64,000 nt of DNA, taken from an uncultured Acetatifactor sp. GTDB taxonomy: Bacteria > Bacillota > Clostridia > Lachnospirales > Lachnospiraceae. The stretch is taken from NCBI GenBank assembly GCA_944384205.1, contig CALWSL010000003.1, forward strand, positions 147,279-211,278, given 5' to 3'. The notes below the pieces were generated by a model that was not told the origin of the DNA, ran no database searches, and was given only the letters and a program-made list of their open reading frames with translations. Each line of letters starts with the position of its first letter. Position 1 is the stretch's first letter. Position numbers and translations under genes: made by a program. This document shows positions 60,101 through 64,000 of the stretch, one piece after another.

Positions 60101-63100
60101 TTGCGCTTACTTTTACAGATGCTGACGGTGCATATACAGCAGCTATCCAGGAGGCAATCGACAAAGGGATGTCAGCCGTTTTAATCGACGGTGTTGCTGT
60201 GGATACCAACAAGTATACGGTAGAGCAGGGCAAAATTACCCTTGACAGTTCACTCTTTACGATTGATGACGGCAGTGACAGGAAGACTTTCTATATTCAG
60301 GTAAATGCCTACTGGTATGAACCTGCTGCTGCAATTCAGATTGTGTATGCGACGAAGCAGTGGGAGTCCACATGGGCGGATGAGTTTGAAGGTACAGAGC
60401 TGGATATGAATAACTGGTCTTATCAGAACGGTACCGGCGCAGAGTATGGTCTTGACGGCTGGGGCAACAACGAGCAGCAGTATTATACCGATGAAAACCT
60501 GAAGGTGGAAAACGGTGAGCTGGTGATTACCGCTACCGCTGATTCCAAGGGTGGAAAACCCTATAGCTCCGCAAGAATCTGGACAATGAATGACGATCAG
60601 GAGACGGCAAAGTTCTCTCAGACCTACGGACGTTTTGAAGCGAAAATGAAGCTGCCCGCAGGGGAAGGCTGTCAGGGATTATGGCCTGCATTCTGGCTCC
60701 TTCCTGTAGACAGTCCTTACGGCGGATGGCCCGTATCCGGTGAGATTGATATCATGGAGGCGAGAGGACGTCAGGCTGACAGAATTGACAGTACCCTGCA
60801 TTTTGGCAGAAATTATCCGAATGAGGCAACTGCCGGTTCCCACTATGGCGATGATGAAGGCGAGGAATTGGATATTACCGAATGGCATATCTATAGTGTA
60901 GACTGGACGCCCGAATATATGAGCTTCCAGGTTGACGGTATTGAGTTCTATCGTGTTGAAAACTGGTACTGTCAGGATGAGAGTGAACCTCAGCAGTATG
61001 CGTTCCCGGCGCCTTTTGATCAGGAATTTTATATCGTTCTGAATCTGGCTGTAGGCGGAATGTATGATAATTATTTGAACCCCTCCGATTCTGCGCTTCC
61101 CGCAGAGATGAAGGTGGATTATGTGCGTGTATATCAGTCCACTGACCCTGATGTGTCAAGTGACAGTTATATTGCTCCGGACCCTGAAATGGAGAAGGAT
61201 GAAAGCAGTACTTTAGTGATTGGTGAAAATCAGTTTATTGATCCGGAGTTTGAAAATGTACTTCATGTTACTACTGATGAAGAAAATGTAGTATATGACG
61301 GATGGAAATTGCTGACTCTTCCCGATTACGGCGGATCTGCTGAACTGGAAACGGTTGAGATTGACGGAGAAACCTTTGCCAAGATTAATATTAACAATGC
61401 GGGTACCGTGGATTATGCTATTCAGATGACACAGAATTTGTCCGTATATAAGGGACATTGGTACACCTTAAGCTTTGATGCCTGTGCCGATTCTGCAAGA
61501 AGTCTGATCAGCAAGATTGGTACGGACGGCTCCATTACCGGTAAATGGTCTACTTTCAATGCGATTACAACAAAGCTTGGTACAGAGGTGAAGCATTACG
61601 AGTATACCTTCCAGATGTTAAATGATACCGATGAAATCAGCCGTGTGGAACTGAACATGGGTGCAGACGGTACGGCAGCGATTTATCTTGCAAATATAGA
61701 GTTTAAGGAAGTGGAAGGGTATGTGATTAATCCCGACGTAACCAAAACTCCTCTGGATAACGGCAATCATATCTGGAATGGTGCGTTTGCGCTGGGAAAC
61801 ACTTCCAGAATGGCATATTGGCAGGTTTCCGATGCGGTAAGCGGCGTTGTCAGAAACGGAAATGAATACTACTTCCGTTCACAGAATACCACTGATTTGT
61901 ATCAGACCGGATTAGAATTGTTACAGTCTGATACTTACAAGCTGACCTTCGATGTGAAAGCGGATTCCGAACAGGAAATTACGGTAGTATTCTCTGACAG
62001 GGAAGGAAATAATACTTATTCCTCTCAGACGGTTTCAGCAGGAACTGCTGCAGAGGAAAAAGAAGTAACCTTTACCATGCCGGAAGGAGTTACCGATACG
62101 GATGGTGTTGTAACCTTTAAGCTGGGAAGCGGTGTAGAGCTTGATAATATTGTGCTGAAGAGAACTACCTACAACAATGTGGATTATACCGGATTAAACT
62201 GTTATCCCTTACCGAACGGTGACTTTGAAATGGGTGACTACGGATGGTCGACATGGCAGACTACTCTGGCCATTGTGGAAGAAAACGGCAACAAGATTGG
62301 GCGTGCAGGCGGTACTACCGCTGTAAATCGTTATGATGCGGTATTAAGCTATGGCGGTCTGCAATTTTACGGCGGATATGACTATGAGTTAACCTTTGAG
62401 GCAAAGGCAAGCGCAGAGGCGGAAGTCGATGTTGCATTGGAAACGGAGGACGGTACTTATACCAGACATTTTGATGAAACCATTTCCGTGGGAACAGATT
62501 GGGATACTTACACTTTTGACTTCAAATTGTCCGGTGACATGACGCTTGCGCTGAAATTCCTGACAGGCGCAGCAGCGGCAGAATATAACTTGGACCTTGA
62601 TAATATCGTGTTGAAAATGAAGGGTGCGCCGCTGGCGGGAGGAATCTTCATGCCTGACGACTATAATGTGCTCGGTGAGGATTTGGTAATTCCTCACAAT
62701 GGTTCAAGCGCATGGTGCGAGGCAGCGGAAGTGAAGCTGGATGGCGAAGTTCTGGACAGCAGTATGTATTCTCTTAAAGAGGGTCAGATTACTTTGGATA
62801 GTCTTCTGTTTACAGAGTCAAGAGAATATACGATAAGTGCAACCGCTGAAGGATATGCGGATTCAACGGCAATGACCTTTAAGATGTATCCTGCAAACGG
62901 TGACAGAATCTGCAATGGTGATTTCGTTGGCGGAGCTTCGGCATGGAAGCAGTATATTCACGGCAGCGACAGTGCAACCTTAGATTATGCCAAGGGGTAT
63001 GTTGACGGAAGATATCTCCACGCAGAAGGCGATGAGTATGGCAATCCTTCCGTACCCTGGTCCATTCAGGTAAATCAGGATGTGACAATTACGGAAGCGG

Positions 63101-64000
63101 GCAGCTATGATATTTCCTTTGTGGCACGTTCCGAAGTAGAACGTTATATTATGGTAGTAATAGCGGAACAGATAACAAAAGTGAAGCTGACGGAAGATGC
63201 GCAGGTTTATACGGTTACCGTAAATATTGGAACTCCAGGCTCTTATGAATTACAGTTCCAGATGGGTACGGTAGATCCAGACGTGGGAAATGGTTACTTC
63301 CCGGTGGAAGGATTTGAAGATTTTGCACCGCATAGCTTCTGTTTAGACAGTGTAAGTATGCTGCCTTCCGGTACTGCTGTTGATAAATCAGACAGTGAAG
63401 TGTATGATGTTGTTTTTCATACGCACAGCGGCGGGACGGCAACCTGTATATCTCCGGCAGTCTGCAGCGGATGCGGCGAATCCTATGGAGACAAAGACGA
63501 AACGAACCATGTTGGCGGAACAGAAATCCGTAATGCAGTAGCCGCAACGACCACCAGTCAGGGGTATACCGGAGACACCTACTGTAAGGGATGTGGTGCG
63601 AAGCTTGCTACCGGTCAGCCAATCGATAAGCTTCACGTCCACAGCGGCGGGACGGCAACCTGTACATCCCCGGCAGTCTGCAGCGGATGCGGCGAATCTT
63701 ATGGAAGCAAAAACAGTTACAATCATACGGGCGGTACGGAAGTCCGTAACAGAGTAGAAGCAACCGCTACAACAAATGGATATACCGGAGACACCTACTG
63801 TAAAGGATGCGGTGCGAAGCTTGCTGCCGGCACAACCATTCCTGCAACGGGAAGCGGCGATGGCGGAAATACCGGAGACAGCGGTAACACCGGAAATACC
63901 GGAAATACCGGAGACAGCGGCAGCGCACCGGTACAGAACGGCTGGTATGAGGAAAACGGCGCTAAGTACTGGTACGAGAACGGTGTCAGACAGGGATATG
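57157..64000 (+). CDS. Giant secreted GH16 beta-glucanase, 3' end beyond the window
   Basis: The frame is open from the ATG at 57157 (GAGGAGG upstream) to the window edge, at least 2281 residues. A signal peptide ends near VHA-38. Carbohydrate-binding-like beta-sandwich modules with N-G-x-F starts begin near residues 45, 322, 494, 660 and 818, with an Fn3-like domain at about 208-305. Then follow a DUF1533-like domain (about 965-1065) and the GH16 catalytic domain (about 1069-1327) with E1196-I-D1198-I-M-E1201. Behind it are more such modules from about 1349 to 2080, including a second DUF1533-like domain near 1829. Two Cys-rich repeats, a Gly/Thr linker and a choline-binding-like repeat (GWYEENGAKYWYENG) end the visible part. 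It probably degrades beta-1,3- or mixed-linkage glucans at the cell surface. Confidence 0.92.
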   Translation, partial: MAKKRKAWLKRLLGVTLAAALIVQPMPTQLGSVSVVHAEEAEMTELITNGDFSDIATDGSSATNWELRAEGTTTAKFESGKAVFEIQTMGDDWANYLKYTPGIDLVSGQEYAISFTVKSSVARTVQFGFDGGRIGITTQALNAGEETQVSYTFTASQDYAANPYMFYLGNITGADNPTEAHTIEISNVSIKTSGSTGSGSQGGEETPAVVKPAAPVGLVADYWTNSDENNGKIWVSWSADIGAGGAPDSWTISIDGKTVGTVTTAAACFFDNTYAEGTHTVTLKATNTAGSSTATTTFTLTEEQAGGTDAPGSDYVAPVEGNLLTNGNFEEADGAGWSIYSTTNLDVSFEAYKAVLAIKADAADYFHALYQQVSVEAGATYKVSFDVESTVARSVAAGFDPSRDHTEEIKANTKTTVSYEVTPNVTGTTSFFLYMGTGDNSGIGAHTVTISNVSIVKIADAPSGGGETGGETGDTGEADTEDGDYVAPVEGNLLTNGNFENKNEGWSDFRDAANVYYNQYRTVFEINGEAADWGQSLYQEIQLEAGLNYRVTFYVETSVARTVTVDMNDRNPRQFTSDVIPAGEKTKVTFDTTNVNDGTNKFFIYLGGVTGLGKHKVVISDVSVVEIPLELPNDENDEPYTAITSIGDLNADDAIALQDGNFTNGLGKWETWCENWMQQYNVVQYTPIENGMQVYITNVGDGEGNKPYDVQLNQYIDLKSGLEYTLSFDVTTEKARAINVVINELGTGEFVKTIGLQKNETRHVVFRIPVQSEDAMNKLFSIQMGKVTGDVLGNTLTFSNMKLEVNGYEDLAVLIDDGEFTEGLGSFTTNHAGTTSFTTDGKSVQADITTATNAGDDTLTRGGLNLEAGVTYAVSFVAGAVSGDRTITVQLPDGTSREVALTDDAAVKTIDFTPAANVTNGSLVFQLGGEADTICLDTVRLDVKGFAEAKGLNIAKHDITRLTKNAAPVISEHVNAVAGNAIALTFTDADGAYTAAIQEAIDKGMSAVLIDGVAVDTNKYTVEQGKITLDSSLFTIDDGSDRKTFYIQVNAYWYEPAAAIQIVYATKQWESTWADEFEGTELDMNNWSYQNGTGAEYGLDGWGNNEQQYYTDENLKVENGELVITATADSKGGKPYSSARIWTMNDDQETAKFSQTYGRFEAKMKLPAGEGCQGLWPAFWLLPVDSPYGGWPVSGEIDIMEARGRQADRIDSTLHFGRNYPNEATAGSHYGDDEGEELDITEWHIYSVDWTPEYMSFQVDGIEFYRVENWYCQDESEPQQYAFPAPFDQEFYIVLNLAVGGMYDNYLNPSDSALPAEMKVDYVRVYQSTDPDVSSDSYIAPDPEMEKDESSTLVIGENQFIDPEFENVLHVTTDEENVVYDGWKLLTLPDYGGSAELETVEIDGETFAKININNAGTVDYAIQMTQNLSVYKGHWYTLSFDACADSARSLISKIGTDGSITGKWSTFNAITTKLGTEVKHYEYTFQMLNDTDEISRVELNMGADGTAAIYLANIEFKEVEGYVINPDVTKTPLDNGNHIWNGAFALGNTSRMAYWQVSDAVSGVVRNGNEYYFRSQNTTDLYQTGLELLQSDTYKLTFDVKADSEQEITVVFSDREGNNTYSSQTVSAGTAAEEKEVTFTMPEGVTDTDGVVTFKLGSGVELDNIVLKRTTYNNVDYTGLNCYPLPNGDFEMGDYGWSTWQTTLAIVEENGNKIGRAGGTTAVNRYDAVLSYGGLQFYGGYDYELTFEAKASAEAEVDVALETEDGTYTRHFDETISVGTDWDTYTFDFKLSGDMTLALKFLTGAAAAEYNLDLDNIVLKMKGAPLAGGIFMPDDYNVLGEDLVIPHNGSSAWCEAAEVKLDGEVLDSSMYSLKEGQITLDSLLFTESREYTISATAEGYADSTAMTFKMYPANGDRICNGDFVGGASAWKQYIHGSDSATLDYAKGYVDGRYLHAEGDEYGNPSVPWSIQVNQDVTITEAGSYDISFVARSEVERYIMVVIAEQITKVKLTEDAQVYTVTVNIGTPGSYELQFQMGTVDPDVGNGYFPVEGFEDFAPHSFCLDSVSMLPSGTAVDKSDSEVYDVVFHTHSGGTATCISPAVCSGCGESYGDKDETNHVGGTEIRNAVAATTTSQGYTGDTYCKGCGAKLATGQPIDKLHVHSGGTATCTSPAVCSGCGESYGSKNSYNHTGGTEVRNRVEATATTNGYTGDTYCKGCGAKLAAGTTIPATGSGDGGNTGDSGNTGNTGNTGDSGSAPVQNGWYEENGAKYWYENGVRQGY
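63424..63855 (+). repeat. Two tandem 72-residue Cys-rich repeats in the glucanase
   Basis: Units begin at 63424 and 63640 (216-base period). Each runs from HSGGTATC through SPAVCSGCGESYG to GYTGDTYCKGCGAKLA, with five or six cysteines in CxxC-like pairs suggesting metal binding or disulfides. DNA identity between the two copies is high, indicating recent duplication. Confidence 0.85.

Noticed and set aside
63424-63855. CRISPR-like or satellite repeats
   Set aside because: The repeats are in-frame protein duplications with a 216-base period inside a coding region, and they have no spacers.

Overview
The window looks like a chromosome segment of a gut-type anaerobic Firmicute, most likely a Lachnospiraceae-like clostridium. 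The evidence is the mix of genes: a bile salt hydrolase, the oxygen-independent queuosine enzyme QueH, a DUF4250 protein, AGGAGG-type ribosome binding sites, tRNA genes without encoded CCA, and sigma-A promoters with near-perfect TTGACA-17-TATAAT spacing. The species cannot be named from this sequence alone.

Layout. 1-7.4 kb is housekeeping: the end of carB, a Mn-type superoxide dismutase, a GH13 glucosidase, queH and argS. 7.4-15 kb holds four tRNA genes (Val, Met, Asn, and a Pro gene with an AGG anticodon), a decayed toxin-antitoxin pair, a MacAB-like ABC efflux operon, a HAD phosphatase, a PepD-type dipeptidase and several small unknown genes. 15.5-22.3 kb holds an orphan MotA/MotB-like proton-channel pair with a coiled-coil stalk, then clpB, a DUF4250 gene and an ASKHA ATPase carrying a four-cysteine motif. 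22.4-30 kb holds a chemoreceptor, a heterodimeric ABC exporter with one degenerate ATP site, a bile salt hydrolase and a polysaccharide deacetylase.

30-41.8 kb is a defence island of two back-to-back operons, each with its own promoter. The first (29986-35273) is the most unusual part of the window. It encodes an N6-adenine DNA methyltransferase, a large protein with a MORC/MutL-like ATPase at one end and a histidine-kinase-like H-box and ATPase at the other, a single-domain response-regulator receiver, and an HNH nuclease. I read it as a candidate restriction-modification system controlled by a two-component phosphorelay. The second operon (35367-41775) is a Wadjet plasmid-defence system, jetABCD.

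41.8-57 kb starts with a BlaI/BlaR1-type repressor-sensor pair behind a palindromic operator. Next come a hemerythrin-like DUF2935 protein, a 1221-residue MnxG-like multicopper oxidase with a complete set of copper ligands, and a membrane acyltransferase-like protein. Then follows an ABC efflux operon with three consecutive membrane-fusion adaptors, some with methionine-rich repeats. Metal or oxygen stress is a plausible common theme, but that is inference.

57.2 kb to the window end is a single very large secreted GH16 beta-glucanase with many carbohydrate-binding-like modules, cut off by the window edge. I found no CRISPR array, rRNA operon, transposase or integrase.
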